Assembly (NCBI GenBank): GCA_021811025.1
Contig: JAJZPX010000056.1
Location: forward strand, 1-9,993
DNA from: Actinomycetes bacterium
GTDB lineage: Bacteria > Actinomycetota > Coriobacteriia > Anaerosomatales > JAJZPX01
DNA length: 9,993 nt
Direction of reading: 5' to 3'
The notes below the pieces were generated by a model. It made no database searches, had not been told where the DNA came from, and saw only the letters and a program-made list of their open reading frames with translations. Shown one piece after another: positions 1-5,997 of this stretch; position 1 is the first letter of the stretch; each line of letters begins with the position of its first letter. Position numbers and translations under genes: made by a program.

Positions 1-103
1 CAGCGCGGACGCTGCGCGCCGCGCTGCGGGGCCGGGATCGAGCAGGCTCGCTTCGCTCGCAGCTCATCCCGGGGCGGGACGCTGCGCGCCGCGCCGCGGC
101 GGG
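1..103. repeat. Intergenic repeat / stem-loop region downstream of ftsK
   Basis: No gene is visible in this GC-rich stretch after the ftsK stop. An 18-nt direct repeat, GGACGCTGCGCGCCGCGC, occurs at 7-24 and again at 77-94. Between the copies lies an imperfect inverted repeat: 32-43 pairs with 62-72 (CCGGGAT plus GAGC against GCTCATCCCGG, one bulged base), leaving an 18-nt loop at 44-61. The layout of a hairpin flanked by direct repeats suggests a dispersed intergenic element. It could also help end ftsK transcription, but the ftsK-sense strand has no U-tract after the stem. The repeat and pairing are seen directly; any function is inference. Confidence 0.55.
32..72 (-). terminator. Possible ftsK 3' stem-loop (no U-tract)
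   Basis: In the ftsK transcript, bases 72 to 62 can pair with 43 to 32, giving an 11-bp GC-rich stem with one bulged C and an 18-nt loop, starting 32 nt after the stop codon. This is the only strong stem-loop near the end of the operon. The following bases are G/C-rich and hold no run of U, so it is not a classical intrinsic terminator. It may act as a 3' stabilising structure or simply be part of the repeat element around it. Confidence 0.3.
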
Positions 104-2314
104 CTACTCCTCGGCCGCCGCGTCGTGCCGCTCGAACGCCTTGAGGCTCTCGAGGTCCTCGACGTCGACGAGCACCTCGCGCGGACGGCTGCCGTCGGGA
201 GGACCCACGACGCCCTTGCCCTCGAGCATGTCCATGATGCGTCCGGCTCGCGCGTAGCCGACCTTCAGGCGCCGCTGCAGCAGCGACGTGGACCCCATCC
301 CGGACGTGACGACGATGTCCGCGGCCTCCCACAGCAGGGGGTCGTCATCCTCGTCGCCGGTGTCGACCCCGCCGCCGGCGGTTGCGACCCTGAGGTGAAG
401 GATCTCCTCGTGATAGTCCGGCTCGGCCTGCGCCTTCAGGTGCGCGACTACGGACTCGATCTCGGGCTCGGACACGTACGCCCCCTGGATGCGTTTCGGC
501 TTCGGCCAGGCGGGCGTCGAGAAGAGCATGTCGCCGAGGCCGACGAGGCGCTCCGCTCCGGTCTGGTCGAGGATGACGCGCGAGTCGATGCCGCTGCCCA
601 CGGCGAACGCGATGCGGTTCGTGATGTTCGTCTTGATGAGGCCGGTGATGATGTCCGTGCTCGGCCGCTGCGTGGCGACGATGAGGTGGATGCCCGCGGC
701 GCGAGCGAGCTGCGCGAGCCGGCAGATCGAGTCCTCGACCTCCTTCGCCGCTACCATCATGAGGTCCGCGAGCTCGTCGATCACGATGACGAGGTACGGC
801 ATCTCCTGCATGCCCTCGGGGAGCTTTCCTTCGTGTGCCAGCGCGTTGTACGCGCCGATGTTGCGGGCGCCGGCCTTCTGCAGCTTCTTGAGGCGCGCCT
901 CCATTTCTGAGACGGCCCAGGCGAGCGCGCTGGCCGCCTCCTTGGCCTCGGTAACGACCGGAACGTACAGGTGCGGCAGGCCGTTGTAGAGCGAAAGCTC
1001 GATGCGCTTCGGGTCGATGAGGATGAGGCGCACCTCCGACGGCGTCGCTCGCATCAGCACGCTGACGAGCAGCGCGTTGATGCAGACGCTCTTGCCGGTG
1101 CCGGTCGAGCCCGCGATGAGCAGGTGCGGCATCGTCGCGAGGTCGGCTACGACGCTCTCCCCCGCCACGTCCTTGCCGATGCCGAGAAGCAGCGGGCTCC
1201 GGTCGTCGAGCACGGCGTCCGCGAGGACGTCGCCGAGGGTGATCGTGCTGCGGCGCTCGTTCGGGACCTCGACGCCGATGAGGGACTTGCCGGGGATCGG
1301 CGCGAGGATGCGAACGGTGGGCGCCGCGAGCGCCAGCGCGAGGTCGTCGGCGAGCGCCGTGACGCGGTTGACCTTCACGCCGGGGGCGATCTCGAGCTCG
1401 AACATCGTGACGGTCGGGCCGGGCACCCACGCGACGACCTTGCTCGGGATGTCGAACGTCGCCAGCGTGTTCGTGATGATGTCGCCCGTCGTCCGGAGCT
1501 CGCGGTCGCTCGCCCGGTGCGTCGAGGGGCCCATCGACCGGTTGAGCAGCTTGGGCGAGGGCAGCTCGAAGCCCTCCATCGCCCGAGGGCCGATCACCGT
1601 CGGCGTCGGGGTCGTCTTGCGGCGCGCCTCGGGGTCGTCCGCGGCGATGCGCCTCGTCGGCGGGCGTTCCGCCTCGCCCGACGTCCTCGCCTCGAAGTCG
1701 GGCAGAGCCGCCTTGCCGCGCGCGCGCGGCGCGGCCTCGCGCTTCCCGGCCTCGGCCCTGCTGGACGCCCGCTCCTGCAGCAGCTCGATCCAGTCCCCGA
1801 TGGAGATGCCCGAGGCGAGCACGATACCGATGAGCAGCACCGCGATCAGTGCCACGTAGCCGATGGGGACGCCCAGTAACGAGCGCAGCGCCCATGCGAC
1901 GACGGCGCCGACGTACCCGCCGTGCGTGGTAAGCGTCGGCACTTCCCACTGGCCGCTCCCGCCTGCGGGAAGCGCGGTCATCGAGATGACCGCGAGGAAG
2001 GCCAGCGCGAGCCCTGTGCCGACGAGCGCCTCGTCTATCCTGACGCTCGGGATGAAGAAGCTCACACCCCACGCCAGCACGACGACGGGCACGAGGAACG
2101 CTCCCACGCCGAACGCGGAGCGCAGCAGCGAGTCCACGGCGTGCGGGATGAGCGACGGCGAGTCCGTGAGGACGGCGATGGCGAGCGCGACCGCGAGAGC
2201 CGACAGCGCGATCCCGAGGACCTCGTGCCGCGTCTGCGGGTCCAGCTTCGGGCCCGCGCCGCTTCCTGTCGACTTCGTGCTGCGTTTCGTGGTGCGTCTC
2301 GGAGCCGCAGGCAT
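104..2314 (-). CDS. ftsK: DNA translocase FtsK/SpoIIIE
   Basis: This 736-residue septal DNA pump moves chromosomal DNA across the closing division septum in an ATP-driven, sequence-oriented way. After a basic N-terminus (about 1-30), hydrophobic segments at roughly 31-50, 68-89, 97-116 and 133-171 form the membrane anchor. A charged, Pro/Arg-rich linker spans about 178-265. The motor domain (about 270-640) has Walker A GSTGTGKS at 402-409, Walker B LVIVIDELADLM at 508-519 with D513/E514, and the ATQRPS segment at 547-552. A winged-helix gamma domain (about 657-718), which reads DNA polarity sequences in this family, contains the typical GYARAGRIMDMLEGKGVVGP. Length and short linker are closer to B. 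subtilis SpoIIIE than to the very long E. coli FtsK. The ATG start is preceded by GGGGAG only 2 nt away. It is the last gene of the block. Confidence 0.96.
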   Translation of the reverse strand: MPAAPRRTTKRSTKSTGSGAGPKLDPQTRHEVLGIALSALAVALAIAVLTDSPSLIPHAVDSLLRSAFGVGAFLVPVVVLAWGVSFFIPSVRIDEALVGTGLALAFLAVISMTALPAGGSGQWEVPTLTTHGGYVGAVVAWALRSLLGVPIGYVALIAVLLIGIVLASGISIGDWIELLQERASSRAEAGKREAAPRARGKAALPDFEARTSGEAERPPTRRIAADDPEARRKTTPTPTVIGPRAMEGFELPSPKLLNRSMGPSTHRASDRELRTTGDIITNTLATFDIPSKVVAWVPGPTVTMFELEIAPGVKVNRVTALADDLALALAAPTVRILAPIPGKSLIGVEVPNERRSTITLGDVLADAVLDDRSPLLLGIGKDVAGESVVADLATMPHLLIAGSTGTGKSVCINALLVSVLMRATPSEVRLILIDPKRIELSLYNGLPHLYVPVVTEAKEAASALAWAVSEMEARLKKLQKAGARNIGAYNALAHEGKLPEGMQEMPYLVIVIDELADLMMVAAKEVEDSICRLAQLARAAGIHLIVATQRPSTDIITGLIKTNITNRIAFAVGSGIDSRVILDQTGAERLVGLGDMLFSTPAWPKPKRIQGAYVSEPEIESVVAHLKAQAEPDYHEEILHLRVATAGGGVDTGDEDDDPLLWEAADIVVTSGMGSTSLLQRRLKVGYARAGRIMDMLEGKGVVGPPDGSRPREVLVDVEDLESLKAFERHDAAAEE

Positions 2315-2316
2315 GT

Positions 2317-2322
2317 CTCCCC
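2317..2322 (-). promoter_or_regulatory. ftsK ribosome binding site (close spacing)
   Basis: GGGGAG on the minus strand ends 2 nt before the ftsK ATG, closer than the usual 5-9 nt. The neighbouring G-run (AGGCGGGGAG) allows alternative pairing slightly further upstream. No better start is visible: residues 1-30 form a plausible basic cytoplasmic N-terminus ahead of the first membrane segment. Confidence 0.45.
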
Positions 2323-2378
2323 GCCTACTCGGTGTGCCGGTCGCCGGTCCCTCCGCTCGACCGGCTCCCGCGGCTATC

Positions 2379-2394
2379 CTAGCAGTCCTGCTAG
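2379..2394 (-). other. Palindrome over the uppP stop codon
   Basis: CTAGCAG-TC-CTGCTAG is a perfect 7-bp inverted repeat that includes the uppP TAG stop. With only two central bases, a real RNA hairpin would lose the innermost pair and have about 6 bp with a 4-nt loop. It sits at the start of the 76-nt uppP-ftsK spacer and is not followed by a U-run, so it does not look like an efficient terminator. The rest of the spacer (2315-2378) shows no gene or clear promoter. Confidence 0.35.
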
Positions 2395-3227
2395 CCTCTC
2401 AGGAAGAACAGCCCGATCACCAGCAGCCCGGCCGCGAGGCGGTAGACGGTGAAGATGCCGAACGAGTGGTTGCGGACGTATCCGAGCATCCATCGCATTG
2501 CCGCGAACGACGAGATCGCGGCGGCGAGGAAGCCCAGCACCCAGTCTAGCGACAGCAGCGTGCTGGCGGGCACGTGCCTGAGCCCGAAGAGCGCGGCACC
2601 GCCGATGATCGGAAGCGCCGCCATGAACGAGTAGCGGGCGACGTCGTCGCGAGAGAAGCCGAGAGCGCGCCCCGCTGTCACCGTCGCGCCCGAGCGTGAG
2701 ACGCCGGGCACGAGCGCGAACGCCTGCGCGACGCCGACGGCGAGCGCCTTGCCCCACGTCATCTTCGCGAGCGAGTCGTTCCTGCCCACGAAGCGGTCGA
2801 CCGCCCACAGAAGGACGCCGAACGCCATGAGCGCCACGCCCACGACGAGCGGCGCGTAGCGGAACGTCTCGGACGCGAGCATGGCGGGATTAGCCGGAGT
2901 CGACAGACGCTCGACCTTGTCGTCGAACAGCACGCCGAACAGCGCGCCCGGGATCGAGGTGACGAGCAGGAACCCGATGAAGCGAAGGCTGCCGCGATCT
3001 CGCTTCGCGGCGCCTTTCAGCAGCCGGACCCAGTCCGCCCACAGTGCGAAGAGGATCGCGACGAAGCTCCCGGCGTGCAGCGCGATATCGAACTGCGTCG
3101 TGTAGAGGAAGCCCTCGCGGACGTTGAAGATCCACGGCAGCATCTTCAGGTGGGCCGTCGAAGATATCGGGAGGAACTCGGCCAGGCCCTGAACGAGCCC
3201 CAGAACGACGGCCCACAAGGATGTCAT
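2391..3227 (-). CDS. uppP: Undecaprenyl-diphosphate phosphatase UppP (BacA)
   Basis: This 278-residue integral membrane enzyme dephosphorylates undecaprenyl diphosphate to undecaprenyl phosphate, recycling the lipid carrier of peptidoglycan and other wall polymers; overproduction confers bacitracin resistance in known cases. The first signature, QGLAEFLPISSTAHL (13-27), carries the catalytic-site glutamate E17. The second, PGVSRSGAT (174-182), holds the conserved Ser/Arg motif and is followed by GFSRDDVARYSF. Many hydrophobic segments fit the usual multi-helix topology, and the length is normal for the family (about 265-285). The ATG lies 6 nt after the RNase J stop, and its GGAGGT ribosome binding site overlaps the last RNase J codons, so the two are probably translationally coupled. 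In B. subtilis the corresponding slot holds tepA. Confidence 0.96.
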   Translation of the reverse strand: MTSLWAVVLGLVQGLAEFLPISSTAHLKMLPWIFNVREGFLYTTQFDIALHAGSFVAILFALWADWVRLLKGAAKRDRGSLRFIGFLLVTSIPGALFGVLFDDKVERLSTPANPAMLASETFRYAPLVVGVALMAFGVLLWAVDRFVGRNDSLAKMTWGKALAVGVAQAFALVPGVSRSGATVTAGRALGFSRDDVARYSFMAALPIIGGAALFGLRHVPASTLLSLDWVLGFLAAAISSFAAMRWMLGYVRNHSFGIFTVYRLAAGLLVIGLFFLRG

Positions 3228-3233
3228 CCGCTA

Positions 3234-4907
3234 CTAGACCTCCATCACGATCGGTATCACCATCGGCCGGCGCCGCGCCTTCTCCCACATGAGCTGCGAG
3301 AGCGATTCGCGTAGAGCGTTCTTCACGACACGCTGGTCCGTCGCGCCTTCGCCCGACGTCTTCGCGAGCGTCTTCGCGATGCGCGCCTTGGCCTCCTCGA
3401 GCAGCCCGTCGGAGCCGTTTCCGAACACGATGCCGCGCGTCACGAGCTCCGCGTCTCCGACGACCTTGCCGTTGCGGTGGTCGATCGTCACGACGATCAT
3501 CGCGATCCCGTCCTGCGCCATCAGCTGGCGATCGCGCAGGACGACGGTCCCGACATCGCCCACGGACAGCCCGTCCACGTAGACGACGCCCGACCCGACG
3601 TGCTCGGCCATGGTCGCACCTGACGACGTCAGCTCGAGGCAATCGCCGTTGTCCATCACGAAGACGTTACTTTCGGGTACGCCGACGGCCTCGGCCAGCG
3701 CCGCGTGCGCCACGAGGTGGCGCGCCTCGCCGTGGATCGGGATGAAGTACTGCGGCTTGACCATGTTGAGCATGAGCTTGAGCTCCTCGGCCGCGCCGTG
3801 CCCGGAGACGTGGACGCGCGCGTTGTCCTTGTACAGCACGTGAGCACCGGCTCGGATGAGCTTGTTGATGACGCGGTCGACCGCCTTCTCGTTGCCCGGA
3901 ACCGGCGAAGCGGAGATGACGACCGTGTCGCCGCGCTGCACGTGGACCGTCCGGTGGTCGCCGTTAGCGATTCGCGCGAGCGCCGAGAGCGGCTCGCCCT
4001 GGCTTCCCGTGCAGAGGATGACCGTCTCCGCGTCGGGCAGGTCCTTCACCTCGAACGCGTCCAGCAGGTCGTCGTCAGCTACGTGCAGATAGCCGAGCTC
4101 TCGTGCGATACGCGTGTTGTTGAGCATCGAGCGGCCGGTCACCACGACCTTGCGGCCGTTGTCGACCGCCGCGTCGACGATCTCCTGCACGCGGTGGATG
4201 TGGCTCGAGAACGTCGCGGCGATGATGCGGCCCTCGGCGCGCGCGAAGATGCCGTGCAGCGAGGAGCCCACCTCCGCCTCCGGGGCCGTGTGCCCCGGGC
4301 GCTCGGCTCCGGTGGAGTCCGAGAGCATGAGCAGCACGCCCTCGCGGCCTGCGGCGGTGAAGCCCGCGTAGTCGGGCTCTCGGCCGTCGACCGGCGTCTG
4401 GTCGAGCTTGAAGTCGCCCGTGTGCATCACGGTGCCGACGGGCGTGCGCACGAGCACCGCGAGCGCGTCGGGGATGGAGTGCGTCGTCTGCATGAACTCG
4501 CACGTGAACGCTCCGAGCGTGACGCTGCCTCCCGCCTGGACCTCGCGCAGCTTCGTCTTGCCGAGGGCGGGGTGCTCCGACAGCTTGCCCTCGATCAGCC
4601 CGAGGGTGAGCTTCGTGCCGAGGACCGGCACCACTCGGCCGAGGTCCTTCAGCAGGTACGGAAGCGCGCCCGTGTGGTCCTCGTGGCCGTGCGTTATCAC
4701 GATCCCCCGCAGCTTGTCCGCGCGCTCGACGACGTAGCTGTAGTCGGGGAGCACGAGGTCGACGCCGGGGAGGTCGTCGTCGGGGAACATGAGCCCCGCG
4801 TCTATCACGATCATGTCGTTCCCGTACTCCATGACCGTCATGTTCTTGCCTACCTCGTCGAGCCCGCCGAGCGGGATGACGCGCAGGCGTGTCTTCTTCC
4901 TCGCCAT
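3234..4907 (-). CDS. rnj: Ribonuclease J (metallo-beta-lactamase/beta-CASP)
   Basis: RNase J is a two-zinc endoribonuclease and 5'-3' exoribonuclease of mRNA decay and rRNA maturation. From the ATG at 4907 the protein has 557 residues, close to B. subtilis RNase J1 (555). The metallo-beta-lactamase motif HGHEDH is at 73-78, further metal ligands are H143 (QTTHSIPD) and D165 (HTGDFK), the beta-CASP domain contains TGSQGEP at 300-306, HVSGHG is at 366-371, and the late ligand is H392 (PIHGEA). The C-terminal domain is complete. The frame stays open upstream to an ATG at 4952 (572 residues) and a GTG at 5030 (598 residues). I chose 4907 because MARKKTRLRVIPLGG aligns in length with J1 and the upstream part translates hairpin-rich DNA. 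The start is uncertain: a good AAGGAGG lies 17 nt upstream, too far for normal use, leaving only a weak GAG nearer the ATG. The identity is secure. Confidence 0.95.
   Translation of the reverse strand: MARKKTRLRVIPLGGLDEVGKNMTVMEYGNDMIVIDAGLMFPDDDLPGVDLVLPDYSYVVERADKLRGIVITHGHEDHTGALPYLLKDLGRVVPVLGTKLTLGLIEGKLSEHPALGKTKLREVQAGGSVTLGAFTCEFMQTTHSIPDALAVLVRTPVGTVMHTGDFKLDQTPVDGREPDYAGFTAAGREGVLLMLSDSTGAERPGHTAPEAEVGSSLHGIFARAEGRIIAATFSSHIHRVQEIVDAAVDNGRKVVVTGRSMLNNTRIARELGYLHVADDDLLDAFEVKDLPDAETVILCTGSQGEPLSALARIANGDHRTVHVQRGDTVVISASPVPGNEKAVDRVINKLIRAGAHVLYKDNARVHVSGHGAAEELKLMLNMVKPQYFIPIHGEARHLVAHAALAEAVGVPESNVFVMDNGDCLELTSSGATMAEHVGSGVVYVDGLSVGDVGTVVLRDRQLMAQDGIAMIVVTIDHRNGKVVGDAELVTRGIVFGNGSDGLLEEAKARIAKTLAKTSGEGATDQRVVKNALRESLSQLMWEKARRRPMVIPIVMEV
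3238..3243 (-). promoter_or_regulatory. uppP ribosome binding site inside the rnj 3' end
   Basis: GGAGGT is contributed by the penultimate and last sense codons of RNase J (GAG GTC), 10 nt before the uppP ATG. Ribosomes finishing rnj would pass over and stop right beside this site, which supports both the uppP start and translational coupling. Confidence 0.7.
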
Positions 4908-5069
4908 AGCTCTCTTCGGCCGATCCTCCTTGTGGTCGGTAGTGGGCGGCATCAGTTGCTCGCGAAGCGAGTCTGCCGGATGCCGCGCCCGGTTCGTGCC
5001 GGGCGAAGCGCCGGCGCGAACCCTCTTCACTTGCAGGCGTCGGCCCGAAAGGCCGGCGCGTTCCTTCTC
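4908..5069 (-). promoter_or_regulatory. Hairpin-rich spacer / leader between dapA and rnj
   Basis: The dapA stop and the preferred rnj start are separated by 162 nt, much more than any other spacing in this block. Three stem-loops can be drawn: 5038-5058 (CGCCGGCC/GGCCGACG, one mismatch, UUUCG loop), 4986-5005 (7 bp, CGCCCGG/CCGGGCG, 6-nt loop) and 4959-4971 (CTCGC/GCGAG, 3-nt loop). A purine-rich GGAGAAGGAA directly follows the dapA stop, and an AAGGAGG lies at 4925-4931. The region could be an mRNA leader, an inserted repeat, or an N-terminal extension of RNase J if the GTG at 5030 is used. No promoter boxes are evident and no U-tract follows any stem. Confidence 0.5.
4959..4971. repeat. 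CTCGC-GAA-GCGAG hairpin, part of a repeated motif
   Basis: A 5-bp stem with a 3-nt loop. The 31-nt stretch around it (4946-4976, minus strand) matches 42-72 on the plus strand at 24 of 31 positions without gaps, including ten identical bases in a row, CTCGCTTCGC. The same type of sequence therefore sits in two separate intergenic regions of this window. Confidence 0.4.
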
Positions 5070-5960
5070 CTATGCGATGCCGAGGTGCCCGAGCACGCGC
5101 GCGAGCTCCGCGGACTGCGCCTCGGTCGGCGGCACGAGCGGCAGCCGCACCGAGCCTACCGGGAACCCGACCTTCGCGAGCGCGTCCTTGACCATGATCG
5201 GGTTGCTCGCGATGAACAGCGCCTTGAACAGGGGCAGCATCTCCAGGTGCAGCTTCAGCGCTCGCGTGTGGTCCCCGTTCGCCTGCGCGTGCACCATCTC
5301 CGCGAGCCGCTTCCCGGCCACGTGCGAGGCGACTGAGATCACGCCCGTCGCGCCGAGCCCCATCATCGGCAGCGTGTCCTCGTCGTTGCCCGACAGGACC
5401 TCGAAGCCCTCCGGCGCCCCGTCGACGATCGCGGCGATCTGAGGCAGGCTCCCTGAAGCCTCCTTGACCGCGACGATGTTCTCGACGTCTCGCGCCAGCC
5501 GGAGCGTCGTGGCCGGCTCCATGTTCACGACGCACCGCCCGGGGATGTTGTACAGCACCACCGGCACGTCCACCGACTCGGCGATCGTCCTGAAGTGCCT
5601 GTACAGCCCCTCCTGCGGCGGCTTGTTGTAGTACGGCACGACGAGCATGATCGCCGTCACGCCCAGCTTCACGACGCGCCTTGCGAACTCGACCGAGTCC
5701 TGCGTCGCGTTGTCCCCGGCGTTGGCGATGATCGGAGCGCGGTCGCCGACCGCCTCGATCACCGCCCTGAACAGCTCGATCTTCTGGTCGTACGGCACGG
5801 TCGGGGACTCCCCGGTCGTGCCGCAGACCACGAGCGCCTCGCTGCCCTCATCAAGCAAACGCGACGCCAGTCCCTGGGCGCGCGCGAGGTCCAGCCCCCC
5901 GTCGGCGTCGAACGGGGTCACCATCGCGGTGACGAGCCTGCCGAACCTGGGTGTAGCCAT
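5070..5960 (-). CDS. dapA: 4-hydroxy-tetrahydrodipicolinate synthase DapA
   Basis: DapA condenses pyruvate with aspartate semialdehyde, the first committed step to diaminopimelate and lysine, in the cytoplasm. From the ATG at 5960 the (beta/alpha)8-barrel protein has 296 residues, a normal length. It shows the CGTTGES loop (T48, T49), YNIPGR with the proton-relay Tyr137 and substrate-binding Arg142, and the Schiff-base Lys166 in VAVKEASG; SGND and the C-terminal SNPIMVKDAL segment are also typical. A GTG at 5981 in the same frame would add seven residues but has no Shine-Dalgarno. The ATG has a G-run (5969-5973) 8 nt upstream, itself a weak site. The kinase stop is 37 nt upstream. The position matching E. 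coli His56 is Lys here (residue 60), which suggests weak or no lysine feedback. Confidence 0.96.
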   Translation of the reverse strand: MATPRFGRLVTAMVTPFDADGGLDLARAQGLASRLLDEGSEALVVCGTTGESPTVPYDQKIELFRAVIEAVGDRAPIIANAGDNATQDSVEFARRVVKLGVTAIMLVVPYYNKPPQEGLYRHFRTIAESVDVPVVLYNIPGRCVVNMEPATTLRLARDVENIVAVKEASGSLPQIAAIVDGAPEGFEVLSGNDEDTLPMMGLGATGVISVASHVAGKRLAEMVHAQANGDHTRALKLHLEMLPLFKALFIASNPIMVKDALAKVGFPVGSVRLPLVPPTEAQSAELARVLGHLGIA

Positions 5961-5997
5961 CGATATCGCCCCCGGAGTCACTAGGGATGTGCCGCTG

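Noticed and set aside
345..2072. A 575-codon alternative minus-strand frame inside ftsK
   Set aside because: The ftsK frame has Walker A, Walker B and gamma-domain motifs throughout; the alternative is Arg/His/Pro/Gly-rich with no domain.
5038..5058. Intrinsic terminator after dapA
   Set aside because: The stem is plausible, but it is followed by CCUGCAAGUG with no U-run, and the downstream genes lack any visible promoter, so termination here is not supported.
3705..5336. A 543-codon open frame on the plus strand opposite rnj and dapA
   Set aside because: Same GC-bias artefact: composition skewed to Arg, Val, Asp, Leu and His, no motifs, and it crosses the boundary between two well-supported genes.
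4075..5535. A 486-codon alternative minus-strand frame spanning dapA and rnj
   Set aside because: It is out of frame with both real genes and shows only Arg/Ala/Gly-rich low-complexity protein.
5961..5981. GTG start for dapA at 5981
   Set aside because: No Shine-Dalgarno precedes it; the ATG at 5960 gives the usual family length and has a G-run at suitable spacing, so the longer form is less likely, though not excluded.
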